Origin: Kappaphycus alvarezii
Lineage: Eukaryota; Rhodophyta; Florideophyceae; Gigartinales; Solieriaceae
Length of the DNA: 64,000 nt
NCBI GenBank assembly: GCA_002205965.3
Contig: NADL03000023.1
Location: 496,001-560,000, forward strand
Direction of reading: 5' to 3'
Position numbers and translations under genes: made by a program. Every line of letters begins with the position of its first letter. Within the stretch, counting starts at the first letter, position 1. The notes under the pieces were generated by a model. It was not told where the DNA came from, made no database searches, and saw only the letters and a program-made list of their open reading frames with translations. Below are positions 1-12,639 of this stretch, piece after piece.

Positions 1-180
1 CGGTTGAAGGCGTTGTGGGCGTCAATGAAGACCGTGGCAATTTAGGAGTTGGAGGAGACTCCTCGAAGCATCAACCGCTTGTCGTGGACAATGGCATGCA
101 TGGCGGCCTTAATCCCGTTGGTCGTGTGATAGGGGGCTAGAAAAGCACGAGGTTCCTCTGGGTGGAAATGCGGGATGGTT
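1..180 (-). mobile_element. LINE reverse transcriptase fragment (edge-truncated)
   Basis: Read on the minus strand, this stretch encodes part of a reverse transcriptase palm. It has a segment like TNGIKAAMHAIVHDKRL followed by ATVFIDAHNAFNR, which fits RT motif A (hydrophobic residues, then D, then xNAFN). The layout parallels the intact-looking motif A region of the LINE at 57490-59950 (SVDLKNAFNL), but the residues differ enough to suggest another subfamily. One in-frame stop lies just before motif A. The fragment runs off the left edge, so the rest of the RT would be outside the window. It is probably a dead LINE copy. Confidence 0.55.
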
Positions 181-226
181 TAATACGTATTTGAAAGATA
201 TGGTCGGTTGTGGCCCGGAATATCCT
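165..226. repeat. Dispersed terminus-like repeat (copy D)
   Basis: A stretch containing GAAAGATATGGTCGGTTGTG and then GGCCCGGAATATCC recurs with few differences at 45471-45520. It is related to the + strand of 56715-56765 and to the reverse complement of 29808-29850. The shared parts are a TTTAAT stretch, a GAAGAT-like core, GGTCGGTT and ATATCC. It may be the end of a DNA transposon. Confidence 0.5.
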
Positions 227-394
227 GTGATGGAATCGATCAAAAAAAATTAAAGAATTGGCGGGAACCGTTATCGTTTTGAGTAGTTTCCGCCACTCTT
301 CAATCCGGTCTACAGGCCGGTAGCCAGGAGCGTGTCAGCGCTTGACAGTCTCAAGTTTCCGATTCTATAGAATTAAGTCGTCCGCTGCTGGTGC

Positions 395-780
395 AGCCCT
401 TGCCCGTCCGCCACGACGGCCAGATAACTTTGCTTGAACGCCGTTCACGCAGGGAACACAAGACCACGCCAGATGTCAAGACAATGAGCGCTGCCAGCGG
501 CACCGATTACTTTGATATCAATTTCGTGAACCGGCTGGCTCCATCTCATCTGAGAATGAGAACCTTCAACCCCCTTACGAGCTTGAAAGCAACCTAAGCG
601 CACAAGCTACGAAAGTACCAGGGGTTTACAGCCGGATTACCTGCTAGGAACAGACCCGTCCACGTTCCATTCTCCACGATCGGAGAGTGGCATCCCGATG
701 TGTTCTCTCACATGAGGGAGGTGGCTCGACGAGTCGCCCCGAGTCTTGGACCAATATTTCAGGGTGAGGTCAATTCTCCT
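395..780 (+). mobile_element. LINE C-terminal nuclease (RLE) fragment
   Basis: The plus strand encodes a piece with TTPDVKTMSAASGTDYFDIN followed by FVNRLAP. It matches the C-terminal part of the LINE at 57490-59950, which has RPDIRAM and then GTDYFDVTFVNPLAP. The spaced PD and D residues suit a restriction-like endonuclease (RLE). After the stop near 597, another frame continues with KYQGF, a RNRPVHVPFSTIGEWHPD-like segment and the C-terminal tail of the same family. About 18 residues upstream of PDV are missing compared with the longer copy. It lies opposite in strand to the RT fragment at 1-180, so the two are separate insertions or a rearranged copy. Confidence 0.65.
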
Positions 781-789
781 TCAACGATA

Positions 790-3557
790 CGCCGCGTTAA
801 TGGTCACCTCAACGCGGCCTGCCAGCTACTCCTTCCAGTACCCAAGACTAACAAGTCTGCGGAGGACCCTCTGTGTCTACCGAAACCCTCTCGCACATCA
901 CCAATCGGTGATAAGCAGCCCCTATCTTCTTCGGAATCCGCCCCATTATATTCAACCCCTAAGGCGTGTATGGGCAGGCGTCAACTGGGCGGCGGGTGAG
1001 GTTATTACGAGCACGGGGATAGCCACGGATTTGTCCGTACAGGGTCTATACTTCACCTTGTTGGTGATGTAGTGGATGGGAATGCAATATTGGTGGACGA
1101 GTCCTTCTACAGACCAACCCATACCAACCCAGTGAAGTAACGCACCCCGTTTACCCCATTTACCCCCTTAAAAGAATCGGATTTACCAGGTTTATTAACC
1201 CTCAGTTGTTTGGTATCTGCACTCAAAGGTGTCAATATCAAGCAAGCGGTGGCAGTAGATGGTCCCATTCTGACTTCTTTAACTTCGACTCACCACCAAG
1301 GCTCTCTAGAGACGGTTGGACGGTCAATCCGTGCGAGGACTATCGGCTCTCAAAGCAAAAAAGTGAAACAAGCGTTCTTTCGCAAGTCCTGTTCAATATG
1401 CCCGACTATGACATAGCAGAATCGAAAGGATTCAGGGCCAAGCTCGTTTCAGGTTTCGCTTATTGTAAACAGCTGTCCTAAGAGGGCATGACGTTGGAGG
1501 TTAAGTGTCATAGCAATCGCGTATGGTATTCCATGAATGCCTTTTGCTGCATAGGGACGATCTGGAAACACCATGTTCAGTGGGCAGTGAAGTGACTATC
1601 AGGGCGGGCTGCTCAAAAACAATATTTCTAACGATCAAATTGCACCACCGTTGGTGGCATAGGCCCGGTAGATGTTGCATTAGCAGCTTGTTACGACTCA
1701 TACCAAGTTCTAAAAAGAGGCAACCTGCATGGCTTATTCATGATGCAAGCCCATGTCGCAGTTCCTGGTGACAAATGTTTTATAGCCAGGATTTGGTCCA
1801 TACGGTACTTTCCCCAAAACTAGACATCTTGGACCTAATCAGTGCCGAAAAGAAGGGACAGACTTTACAATCGCTCCGGAGCGTTTGCTTGTCCTTATTT
1901 GGGCATCAGCCGTTGCTAGAATGGTACATGCCCACTCTGGGCTGTATTCGTTTTGATATAAGTCTCTAGACTTCAAATTTGAAATCCAGAGCTGCAGTAG
2001 GGCGGGGGCACGATTTCCGCAACTCGTAGAAAGTGTTTCGCTCCCTCTAAGGCGCTTAAAGCTAGACCTGCAAAAGGCTGTCGGTACGCGGTTCGCTCAT
2101 CGGGTATTGGTTTTAACTGATTCTAACAGATTTCAAAACAACACAAGCGATGTGGGAGCGGCGCGGCTAGAGACAGAGTGGTTTTCCTTTGGGCATGTCA
2201 CATTTCGAATTAAAAGCTAGTGCTGCTTTAAAAGAGCTTTATGAAGGACATCAGCTCGGATTCCCGGCCACACTAATTCCTAGCATCTCTTCTGTTTTCC
2301 TAACGCAATCACTAGGTAACGCTGTTTGTAAGGGTAGTGTTGGACGAACCAGGGTGAGGAGTGGAGGGCCGCTACTGTGTTATTGCCATCAGTAAAGTAG
2401 GAATTGCAGTGGACTACGCATCGCTAAAGTCGTTTGATGGGCGGAAGGATTTGGTTTCCAGATGACAATCCCAACCTTGTAATCTTTGATACATATGGTA
2501 GTGAAGGAGAGGGAAAAGGCACTGGGGCGTGGATGTGAAGATTAGCAAAGTTCACGAGGAATATACTGTACACTGTATGTCGTTGCAACGCACGGTATCG
2601 ACAATGGTATGTGTGGTTCTGACACGCTTTTCCCGCACGGTTGCCATTCATTGCACACTTGTACTGTACCACTCGAGCAAGTTTGTTCAACGCACTTACT
2701 GTACGACACCTATTGTACAGTACAGTACTTGACAATACAGTGTAAGGGTACTGTACAATACTGAATGGAATCAAACAATACGTGTATGCAGCCTGCTACT
2801 GTAATTTATACATCTATGTTAAAAGAATAAATTTTTGTCAACGTATTCCAAAGGCAGTTCAAAGGTAGTGCCAGATCCACTAGCTAGAGACAACCAAGAA
2901 AAAGGTGTTCCACGTATACCACGTGGCATTGTGGACCTCTTGAGTTTCGACAGCATGTCACAGTCCAAAACAAGTGGCAATCAGATCGTAGGATTAGGTC
3001 TGAGCGCCGTTTCGTCCTATTGGTCAAGATGGCGAAGGAGTAAGGGAAAAAGTTACTCACGCATGAATCCTTTCAAACTAAAAAGAATGTACCGTTCTTG
3101 CTTCTAAACCGTATGATACGTACTATACGGATTCACTCCTCCCGCGCATCTACGTCAACAACTCGAGTCTGCGGTGGGAACATCGTCACCAACTGTAGAA
3201 TAAGTGCATCAGTCGTCGGAGTTTTCCTTTCCCACATCATTGTTCATTTGAAGGGCGCGCAGCCTTATTGCGAAACTTGCTTTCTGACCGATCATTCCAG
3301 TCCAAAGTTCGAAAACACACGCGGCAGGAGCTCCGAAAAGTCGTGTTCTTTGTTTGACAGTCAACGCCGGATCACTCGAGGTAGCCATCGCATCCAAGTA
3401 CCATTACGCATTTCCTGCCGGCAATCGTCTCGCTTTCCTTTCTCTTCGCATCCAAAACCACCTCAGCAGCCCCACAAACTGCGCTCTTGTCGCTCACCGG
3501 TCCAAAGAAGAACCAAACCAAATCAAAGCATACCTACCAACTTACCACTCTTCCACC
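790..3557. other. No recognised gene; repeats and palindromic motif
   Basis: Short open frames on both strands show no family motif I recognise. A cluster of GTACAGTACAGTA-type palindromes lies at about 2700-2765. The last few hundred bases before COX17 may hold its promoter and 5' leader, but no TATA box or other element stands out. Confidence 0.5.
2700..2765. repeat. TACTGTACAGTA-type palindrome cluster
   Basis: Contains TTGTACAGTACAGTACTTG and, a little further on, GGTACTGTACAATACTG. It is one of about fifteen such clusters in the window. Confidence 0.7.
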
Positions 3558-3785
3558 ATGTCCGCCGCTGAGAGTGCTCCATCCGCGTCGTCCGTCGTGG
3601 AGGTCCGTCAAATCTCCAACTCAAACGCGACCGCCGAAACCACCCCAAAGAAGAGGATCTGCTGCGCATGTCCCGAATCGAAGAAGGCCCGTGATGAATG
3701 CATCATTCTCAACGGCGAGGAGGCTTGCAAGCAATTTATCGACGCCCACAAGGCATGTCTGCGACGAGAGGGTTTCAACGTCTAA
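3558..3785 (+). CDS. COX17: Cox17 copper chaperone
   Basis: This 75-residue protein is the mitochondrial intermembrane-space copper chaperone that passes Cu(I) to Sco1 and Cox11 for cytochrome c oxidase assembly. The C-terminal half is diagnostic: [18 protein letters not shown] carries the copper-binding CC pair and the first CX9C motif, and [11 protein letters not shown] is the second CX9C, followed by LRREGF. The N-terminal 30 residues are Ser/Ala-rich and variable, as in other Cox17 proteins. The ATG at 3558 was chosen because it gives a normal family length; the frame is open upstream but that part has no conservation. It has no intron and no frame break. Its neighbour, the PP2A B subunit, is convergent, with its stop 447 bp downstream. 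Confidence 0.95.
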   Translation: MSAAESAPSASSVVEVRQISNSNATAETTPKKRICCACPESKKARDECIILNGEEACKQFIDAHKACLRREGFNV

Positions 3786-4231
3786 TTCGCCGAATGGCGT
3801 GCAACCTCTGCAAACTGCGTATCGTCTGTGGACCAACGAATACCGTCCGTGTGTGGTCGCCGTGCCCGACCCTTGCGGGCCTCGGGTAGTATATCGATGT
3901 CGACTAATTTTCTCTGATTTGTCCGAAACTAAACAGGCGCTCCACTTTGATCACTCGCTGGTTGTGGCAATAGAGGCGAGAGTGCGTAAAAGTAAAAAAA
4001 AGAAAGAAAACTTTTCTCCCGAAATCGTTGCTCCCCAACTATCCCTGTAACGGGACTGCGGCGTCGTTATCGTCGAGTGCCAAAAACTGCTTTACTCTCT
4101 TGTCTACATGGTTCTACTGTGTTAAACAGCCCATGGATCTATAAACATGATATTGGCGGGCCGTGCTTTCCATCTCCATGTTAAAAAAGGCAACAATGTA
4201 CCCTCACAGTTTGTATTCACAGTCAGTATTG

Positions 4232-6032
4232 TCATTGCGGCAGCCCATAGTACAGGTACAACGCGGGTCCCGACGCGACCGCGGCAATTTGTTCACTCGG
4301 CGCCGCATCCAGGTGCATGATTCTCCTGCTCGGGTCCACCAACTCTGCCGCGGACGATCCAGCGATCAGGCTAGCCGAGAGTCCCTCAGGAGTGAATCGA
4401 TGCCGACCGGAAAGCCCCGACACAAAGTCACGCTCGCTTCCACTGCTGCCCCTGTGCCGTCGTATGCCGAGTAAGATTGAAACAGGGAATTGTAACTTCC
4501 CGTTAATACCGATCCGCCATCGCTGGAGAATGCGCATTGGAACTTGTCAAAGATGCAATCGTTTTCGTACAAATCACATAGCCGTGACCGCAAGTGCTCA
4601 TGAACCGGCACTACAAGGACAGGCGCCCTCTCCATGTTGACATCCCAGAGACGAAGACTCATGTAATCTCTGGTGAGAATGTATCGCCCATCTGGAGAAA
4701 ACTTAATGTCGGAGATGGAAGCTATGATTTCGGAAAAGAAAGAAGTGCGACCGGATGAATCCTCAGGCTCCTCAAACTGGCGTGCCCATGACTCGCAGAG
4801 CGCCGACATACGAAGATCGCACAGTTTGACAACACCCCTTGAGCTCGTGCATTGACAATGCTTGGGATGGAATTCAGCAGCGGTTATGACTTCTGTCAGG
4901 TCTTCCATGTTATCCGGTTTCATATCAAGGACATTGAAACCGTTGCCACCCCTGTTCAAGTTCCACAAATTCACACGAAGGTCATCAGCGGAGAGGAAAG
5001 TCTCCTCATCCGAATTGAGGGAGATAGAGTTGATGTGATAAGCATGTGCATTAGAATATTCGCGACGTACGCTTGCTGATATGACGCGGCCTCGCAACTC
5101 GAGTTTGGGAATGCTTAATTGATAAGCGTCTCGTGAGTAATGCTTTGCGCTGGCTGGATCGACACCATCACGTCGCGCTGCCATAGCGACGGGCGGGACG
5201 GACAATCGATTTTCGGTACGAGCCACAAAGGCAGAGTTTTTGACAGGGCTAGCGCTAGTTGAGGGTCGGGCGGGGGCAGGGTTGAGGGTGTTGAGCGGGG
5301 TGCAAAAGACTAGCAGGGTTCATGGTGGCAACCGTCTTGACATCCTTCTCTGAGACGCGCCACAATTTGATGGTTTTGTCATTTGTAGCAATTAAGCGTT
5401 GGGATCCCGATACCTCACGACACCAACGAATTTGGTTAATCTTCTCCTCGATTTCCATACTCTTGAGATAATCAAATTCTGGTTCATGACTTTGAAACTG
5501 GGTCCAGAAGCGAAACTCGGGGGTTCGACGCTAACGCTAACGAGTTCATCATCCGTGGCAGCATCTGGGTCGTCGTCGTGGTCCGGGTCACCAGGGTCCT
5601 CGTCATTGTCATCGCGTTCATCGGAATCGGGGGCACTGGGATACGCACCGGAGCGTTGAGCTATTCGAACAAAGCCCTTCCTTCCTTGCCTCATTCGTTT
5701 TCCTGTTGTGGTGTTTTATCCTCCTCAAGATGACAATTCTACCGCCTTTATCGCCGGTTGCAATCATGTCACAGCGATGGTTAAAAGTGACAGCACTTAT
5801 CATATCAGCTTCTTGAACCGAGACGACTGGGGACGAGTCGGCACCCCGTTCGCCAAAAGCTTGCAAAGGCATAGCGCATGGGATGGAGACCATTTCTGGC
5901 GACATCCCTTGGTGAGGGCATGTAGGGCTTGCCCAAGCCGAGAAAGTCAAGACCAGGGGCAGGAGAGGCGGGAGCATCCAAAGTGACATCGTAAATGGAG
6001 GACGCGGATGTAGAGACGGGAGGTGACGCCAT
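4232..6032 (-). CDS. PP2A 55-kDa regulatory subunit B (PR55/B55), with several frame changes
   Basis: This is the WD40 beta-propeller B55 subunit that chooses substrates for the PP2A phosphatase heterotrimer. In order along the gene: [11 protein letters not shown] and [13 protein letters not shown] (blade 1); [93 protein letters not shown] and then [20 protein letters not shown]; and the tail [18 protein letters not shown]. The start at 6032 ([12 protein letters not shown]) gives an N-terminal extension and is tentative. The frame changes about five times, near 5906, 5674, 5521, 5299 and 4450, each at a run of G, C, T or A, so indel errors in the assembly are likely. A strongly acidic stretch of about 40 residues (near 5540-5640) lies between blade 1 and FQSHEPEF, where most B55 proteins are short. 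An intron there cannot be fully excluded. Confidence 0.9.
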
Positions 6033-9000
6033 GAAGGCGTGGGGTGGTGGGAATTGTTGTTGCGGAAGCGAATGATGAGACGTGTGGGAATAGACGGCGG
6101 TCGGGGGACGGAATAGTTTGGAAATGAAGAAAAAGACGGTGGGAAGGATGGGAGGAGGGGAAAGGGGGAAACGAACGTTTTTTTTGAGCGTGGATAAGCT
6201 GACACTAGATTACAGTAGCGAATGTCCAATAGGGACAAGGATGCAAGGGCATTGTTTAGTAAAGATATTTTTGGTACATAAACCCTGACTCAGCACGTGC
6301 GCAAGGTATCGTGCGCTGCTTTTACACATAATAATCTCCGCTATTTTAACGTACGGTATTGCCAATACGGTGGACGAGATGAGGGTTGTGCTTTTGCCTT
6401 TTGAGAAAACACCACATGCTACATTTCTTCTCGTTCCAAAAGGCGCAACTGCGGTATGTGGCTATGTTGACTTTTTCAAGTCAACCTGGTTTCTGCTGTC
6501 TTGGGACAAAAGTATCCTGAAGCGAGATGCCATTTGTTGCCGCCTTGCATTTCCTGATACAATTATGTACCAAAAAAACGAAAATAAAAAACATACAATG
6601 AAAAGAGCACAACAGTCGTCAACCCCACGGTCCGTAGGGTTTTCACTTTGGGGACAAAAAGTAAGTATTCAACTGTACAATCTTGCGATGAGATTTGCCT
6701 TTCCAAGATTGCTGCGAGATGAAAATCTCGACCAGCTTTTTTCTCGTCAACTGCAATCTGTCAAACGACTACGTACTGTACAGTACAGTACTCTTACTGT
6801 TCTCCCCGTACAATACAACACAATGATTTGAATGCTCATGGCTCGTGTGGCAACAATTGTACAGATTTTGAGGCAGCCATGTCCGCATTAAAAACATACT
6901 CACAAGCCAAGCCACTACGGAAACTTATTACCCCGGACAGCACACCGAGGCGTCTCAAAGTAAACCTCTGTTACTCGATAACCGCCCATATCGGCCTCAA
7001 CGGGATGACACCAAATAATGTTCTCAACGAGGCAATCGAGTCAGCGCTGAACAAACTTTGCGCATGGCGAACCCATAACGCATCGTAGGATAGCGTGCAA
7101 GCCGCTTTTTTATACTGTACAGTCCTGCGGACACAGTGATGAAAAACCTTTGAATCTTTCTAATCAATCTCTCTTGCCGCTAGATACGTAGTGGATCGTA
7201 TGATACGAGTACGGCGGAGCTGAGTTGCAAAAACCCCCCCATTCGTTCGAGTGTTATGACTTTTTACTGCAAGGAAGGTGCATTTTCAACAACTCAAACA
7301 ATTGAAGAAAATCGACACTGGTCCATCTGAAAACCAATGTCTCCAATCCTGGTGACTTTTCCAATGTTTACACCGCGCCATACTCAAATCTCTCGCACCA
7401 CTCGTTTCACTGTCGGTCAAACTGTGTCGATACCCAACAACAATTATCGTCGCTGTCAATGCATTCTCGCCGAATGCACATGCATTTCACATCTCGAGCT
7501 ATGTGCCATACGCTAGCGACCAATATTATGTCCATCCCAACTTCAACAACGTCGCTGCAATTAGCCCCAAGGCAAATATAGTGTTCCAGTACCAGCAGAG
7601 CAAATAATCAGTCTGATTGTTTACTCATCTTGAGATAGCTTTCCGTCCGATTCCCACGTACTTGTACGGAATCCGACACACTTTATATAAACTGCTAGAT
7701 TTCCCCGCTCAGGTCTTCCAACAGCAATCCTCTTCGATTTACTCTGTCTTTCAGGCGTGGATACCCGTCTCATCTGTAAGCTTGATCATCTGTAATGGAG
7801 CGGCTACACCAAATACTCGCAACCACCTCCCGCATCTCGAGACGAATTACTCCAGTCGTCCGTGAAAATCAGTGCTGTTTGTAGTCCCTCGGATAGCTTC
7901 AGGTGCTCATGTGTGAGTAGATTAATTGTCTCCTCCCGATTCCATTCTCTGGAGAATCAATATCTCACACCATATGTTTCAAGACCCCAAATTGTGTAAC
8001 GAGCATGCATAGGCATACGATCTGCTTCAAGCCGTGCAGTCCGGACCACGGGCTACTTTTTTTAGATCCATCTGGGAACTGCGCTTTTATCGAGAAGCCA
8101 AACATGAAAAATATAGTAGCGGAAAAGGAAGCTGCCTGTTGAGTGATCCATTCGGCTAGTTTTTGACAGGTGGTGGCCTATCTAAGCTATCGTGTGCGCA
8201 AGTTTTGCAATCACTCAGGCTGTGGCCCTATTGTGGTATTTTACTGTAAGTTTATCAATGCGATTGAGCTACAGTATAGTACTGTACACTAAATATTTCC
8301 CACCGCGTTTGCATCATAATCGTTGCTGTTTGATGGAAATGGCTTTTGGGAGCATCAACTTTATCATACTGGCTTATATGAGATAGCAATCTCTTCAGAG
8401 CTTGTCTACCACTCCGGTTTATTTCGTTTATTTTTTGTTGCGGTGCAAGAAGGGCCCTACCCCTCGAAGGGTGCAGTAACTTGGAGACCATTTACAGCAG
8501 TATCGTGACTTTCATGACTGGTGAGGTTTTAGCCGGATCTGGCTGAAGGGACCAGCTACAATTTACAGCGTCGTTATGCTCATGTATGTACACTGTACTG
8601 TACTGTAATATGCCAAAGATCCCAAAGGAATTTCGCACTGTACGCTGTGCGTACAGTTGCCTATGCATGGGAAGATATACTGTACTGTACAGTAGAGATT
8701 TCACGCAAACGTCACAAAGGAACCAAGACAACCTGTCCCAGCAAAAAAGAATATAAAGGCTCGCCACCGTTTCAAAAGTTAGTAGAGAATGAAAGCGGTA
8801 TCGGGCTATCTTCCAACAGGTTATGGGCAACATTAACCAACCCGCTACGCGAAGAAACAAGATACATCTCCGATCAGTACACACGCATGGCCAACACATC
8901 GGCACTGCATCCGCTGCCACCCACTCACCAAACGACAATTCCTCTAAAGTTCGTATCGGCTCGAGTCATTTGAGCAAGAAACCGATCTCGTCACGCACCA

Positions 9001-9100
9001 TTTGCCGGGCTCACACGAGAACTTCTTCGCCTCGCAAGATTCACCGCAGCTGAACCCCAATAAACACATCACCGGCCAGCTCCGGCAGTAACTCACCAAC
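6033..9100. other. No recognised gene; palindromic motifs
   Basis: Two adjoining open frames at 6370-6831 (+) and 6828-7088 (+) have no motif I know and may be chance. TACTGTACAGTA-type motifs occur at about 6771-6790, 8275-8290, 8590-8610 and 8678-8695. The right end may include the upstream part of the copia fossil that follows. Confidence 0.45.
8678..8695. repeat. TACTGTACAGTA-type palindrome
   Basis: The bases read TACTGTACTGTACAGTAG. The same motif class recurs throughout the window. Confidence 0.7.
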
Positions 9101-11530
9101 TACGCAGACTGTCCCTATTGCGAAAATCGAACAACTCGATAAGACCAACTTGTGCACCCTGGATCCTTCCCATCTTAGATGCCGTCGCATCCAACATTGC
9201 CACCGAGCATGTCCCACAGGATCAAGAGCCCCGAACGACCCAGTCCCCGACACAATATTCTCCAAAACAGGCTATCTTGGTCGGTCCACTCACCGACTTT
9301 GTCCCCTTGGATATCGAATAACTTGTCATCCACCGCAATTTCAGGCCCACAATCTACCAACTAATCACCGCCATCACAACATATCTCGACGCCGCACCAG
9401 ACAATGAACACTAAAATCTCAAAAACCTTGCTGAACGTACTTCCTTCAATGATGACATGTTATTTGATGAGCATCTCGCCACAAACGGAGCCATTCGCAC
9501 CGAAAAGCTGGCCGCAAACTACCCTGGAATTGAAAAACCATTCAAAACGGTAGAATTCATAATTGAAGGGTTGCAGCACAACCCCACAACGCAACCTATC
9601 TGCATGATTCTGTACAACACCAATCTGAAAGACCCCCATGAATTCTGACAACACCTCCGGGACTGGTACGGCTCACAAAGGCACCTGCACACTGGCCCAT
9701 AGCCACCCCTCGCTTCAAGACACGACAGTGACCGCGCTGCATGAGATTCTCGAGACATTGCATTCCATGAGATCCCCCACTAAACCAACCCGCCCAAAAT
9801 TCAAGCCATGCCAGCACCACATCAACTCAGGAATCCTACACCAACGTCACTCAGATGAACAATGCCGTGATGTTAATCACTCCAAAAACAAGAAAACCAC
9901 TGCAGTGGGCAAACAGGCCACGGTTGGTTACACTGCCTTTACACAGAAAATCAACGAACTCATGAATCTTGATCACTAAAAAACCTCGGACATATCCAAA
10001 CATACAACCAGTACGTGTATCCTTAACTCGGCTGCTCATCCTACCCTCGTATCGGCATCAGACAGCAATACCAAACGACTTATCGCACCGGTACCCGGCG
10101 TAGCCACAACTACCAAATCCTCCATTTGTACTCACTCAACCATAACCAACATCCTGTAGAACATGGTAGAGGCATAACACTTCCTGCGTTTGTTAAAAAC
10201 TCACTCATAGCCAACCCTCTGTCCTTACAAGCTTACAGTACCAAGTGCAGACCTGTGTCATTCAAGAGCAAAGCCAAATTTCTAATCGATGACAGAAAAA
10301 CTCACGTATAGCTGCTCACGACCGCACCGTGGTACGAAGAAGACAATGTCCATATTATCAAGTCGAATGCGCCGACCAAGACGAGACACGCTTTGATAGC
10401 CGGTAGAATCGGTCTTACCATCCGTAAAAGGTAACCTAAAAAACGTCAATCCTCCCAGAACCTCCACTGCACCTCAGACTCCCGCCAAACCCCAAAACTT
10501 TACATTCAAAAGCCGTACAAAGACGCTCACCGGCCGTAAACGCTTGCTACTATTCTGCAATCATGCAAAAAAGTACATAGATCCCCTCACTAACGCTCAC
10601 CAAGCAAACGGAGGACCTCCACAAATGGCACCACATACTCAATCATGCCCTTACTGGAAGCCTGCAACGCATGGAAAACCAAGGCAAGATCTAAATTTTT
10701 CTTTCCTCCCTGCAACGGGACCTATCCAGTTTAACATGCCTCCCATACCGTCAAGCGAAAACCACAGAAAAGCTGCACCAAACCAAAACACACAAAGTCG
10801 GTGCCTACATGATCAGCTCAGACACTTCTGGCCCTATGAAACTTCCATCGCACCAAGGGCAATCGCATTTTCTCACCGTTATTGATGCGCGGAGCAGATA
10901 CTTCACTGTATACGTGCTCAAAACCAGAAACCAAGTACAAACATACATATCCATCCTGGTGGCCCTTATCAACACTTTACACGACGCATAACCCCATAAA
11001 ATGTGAGTAGATAATAAAACGGAATTAATCTCCGACATTATCCGGCAGCTGATATCCATCAATGGCACGACACTAAAAATGCGGACCCATTTCAATTACA
11101 AGAGAACGCGGGGGCCGATTGCATAAACTTAACTCTAAGGAACAGAGTCCGTGCCGCATTGAATACAGCGAAACTACCCCCTGTTTTCTGAGAGGAAGCT
11201 CTTAAGGAGGTAGTATTCAAATAAAACCTCATGTAGCCCTATGAAACTGGACAGTCCCGGCCAAACTGTGGTACAAGCGCAATCCAACGCCCACAGAGAT
11301 GTACATCTTTGGCCATTACGGCCATTTATCTATACGTAAACCGAAGAAGAAGCTCGAAACCCGTGTCATACTTGTACGATACAAGCACTCCTTAGATGAA
11401 CCTGAAATAGCAGTGTGTAATCCGGACACCAACACCTACAACCAAGTCAGACCAAAAGACTTTCTTCCATGCGATGTCAGACAACCACCTTCACGCGTTT
11501 CAATGCGGCCATCACTGCCCTAGAAGCGGA
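9100..11530 (+). mobile_element. Ty1/copia pol fossil
   Basis: This is an old, broken Ty1/copia-type element with many breaks. The clearest part is the integrase core near 10809-11095, which shows SDTSGPMKLPSHQG followed by FLTVIDARSRYFTVYVLK. Near 11299-11510 is the downstream integrase/linker part, with YIFGHYGHLSIRKPKKKLET and later VCNPDTNTYNQV, the copia stretch that precedes the reverse transcriptase. Weak gag-like or pre-integrase coding may lie at 9450-10310. I found no RT, RNase H or LTR pair that could be assigned to it, so it is probably truncated at the 3' side, next to the Harbinger element that starts near 11845. The level of decay suggests an old insertion. Confidence 0.7.
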
Positions 11531-11844
11531 TGCGGGTGGAAAGGATGCTGATGCACACAACAACTCTTCCCCGAAGCTCCAATCATCTTCCTCTACCATC
11601 AAAACTACTGCAAATACAGATGTGAACAGTTCAACATTGAATATGGCGCGTATAGGTTGCAGGTAAAAGTTTACAGCAGGTAATGATTTAATAATCTTTC
11701 TCGAAGTTTCAGCAGCCACAGCGCACATCGTGCAAAATGGGCGAGCAGGAGAGGTTTGAAATTGCGGCGAAGCGAGCTAGCGAGACAAAAAAATATCCCG
11801 CAACGTGACGTGGAAGTACATTCAGAATAGGAATCATCGTATTC

Positions 11845-12290
11845 AACAGCGGGAAACTAGGGGAGATGGAAGAGCTGTTGATAATTATGAAGGAACAACG
11901 CGATGAATACATTGAAACGAAATTCTCGAAGCTTAAAGAGATGGAACAAATGTAAGCTGAGAAGGAGAAACTAGGAGCTATTATTTTGTGCACATGTTAT
12001 GAAAATTAATGGTTCTGAAGTCACGAGCGAGGGAAGCGGGTCAACCAACGCGCATACAGAAACCACCGAAGGGTCACACTGGCGAGGCAGCGAGTAAAGT
12101 CTTGCAGGGTGATATGGAATTTTTCGTGGACGCACTAATGGCGTCCGATGATGTACAGATTGAGATTGAAAATAAGCAAGTAGATCTGGATCTTGCGGGC
12201 TTCGAACAGCAGGAGCAGAAGGATGAAATGGGCCCTACAGAGCGCGAAAAGAAAAGGAGATTCGAAAAAAGCTTTAATTGAAAAGTTTAG
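11845..12290 (+). pseudogene. Harbinger element 1: coiled-coil partner gene remnant
   Basis: Two pieces in different frames look like the second protein of a PIF/Harbinger element. The first (11866-11952) reads MEELLIIMKEQRDEYIETKF and onward, and ends at a stop. The second (12009-12281) is rich in E, Q and K, with QIEIENKQVDLDLAGFEQQE and then PTEREKKRRF, which resembles a charged coiled-coil tail. It runs towards the transposase on the other strand at 12640-13400, the same convergent arrangement as Harbinger elements 2 and 3. In this superfamily the partner is a Myb/SANT-like protein that helps bring the transposase to DNA; the SANT part is not visible here. Assignment rests on context more than on motif. 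Confidence 0.45.
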
Positions 12291-12639
12291 ATTGATAATG
12301 GAGTTCTTTAATTCTAAGTAAATGAATTGATGTTCAGTTTCTTCCTTCGTTTCAATTCTATAATTCTAAATAACAATGTCAATTTTTTCCTAGGGAATTC
12401 ACCCTAGGAACTCCGGCAAAGTCCTGCTCCAGCCGCTCGTTTCTCGCGACACCCGTTACGGATTTTCTCTCGATTTCTCGCTCTCCGTTGTACAATAGAA
12501 GTAAATAAATTTACTTAGAGTTCATTAACTGTTCTAATGTTGAAGGATTACAGTTGAAGAACTATGACGTTTTAATAGGGTAGAAACAGTTTCGAACGTT
12601 AGACAGAAACACTGGAGAGAAGTAAAGTGCAGAAAATGA

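Noticed and set aside
1206-1981. Chain of plus-strand frames that look weakly protein-like (for example VDVALAACYDSYQVLKRGN)
   Set aside because: It could be a decayed transposase, but no family-defining residues are visible, so no feature was called.
5520-5680. Intron in the B55 gene with a GTGCGT donor
   Set aside because: A donor-like word near 5649 and AG words near 5527-5533 exist, but they do not restore the frame, and the intervening sequence looks coding (acidic). A run-length error explains the data better. It was kept as an open alternative.
8492-8938. 148-residue minus-strand frame
   Set aside because: It is rich in Cys, Trp and Leu, spans two palindromic repeat clusters and shows no conserved word, so it is most likely chance.
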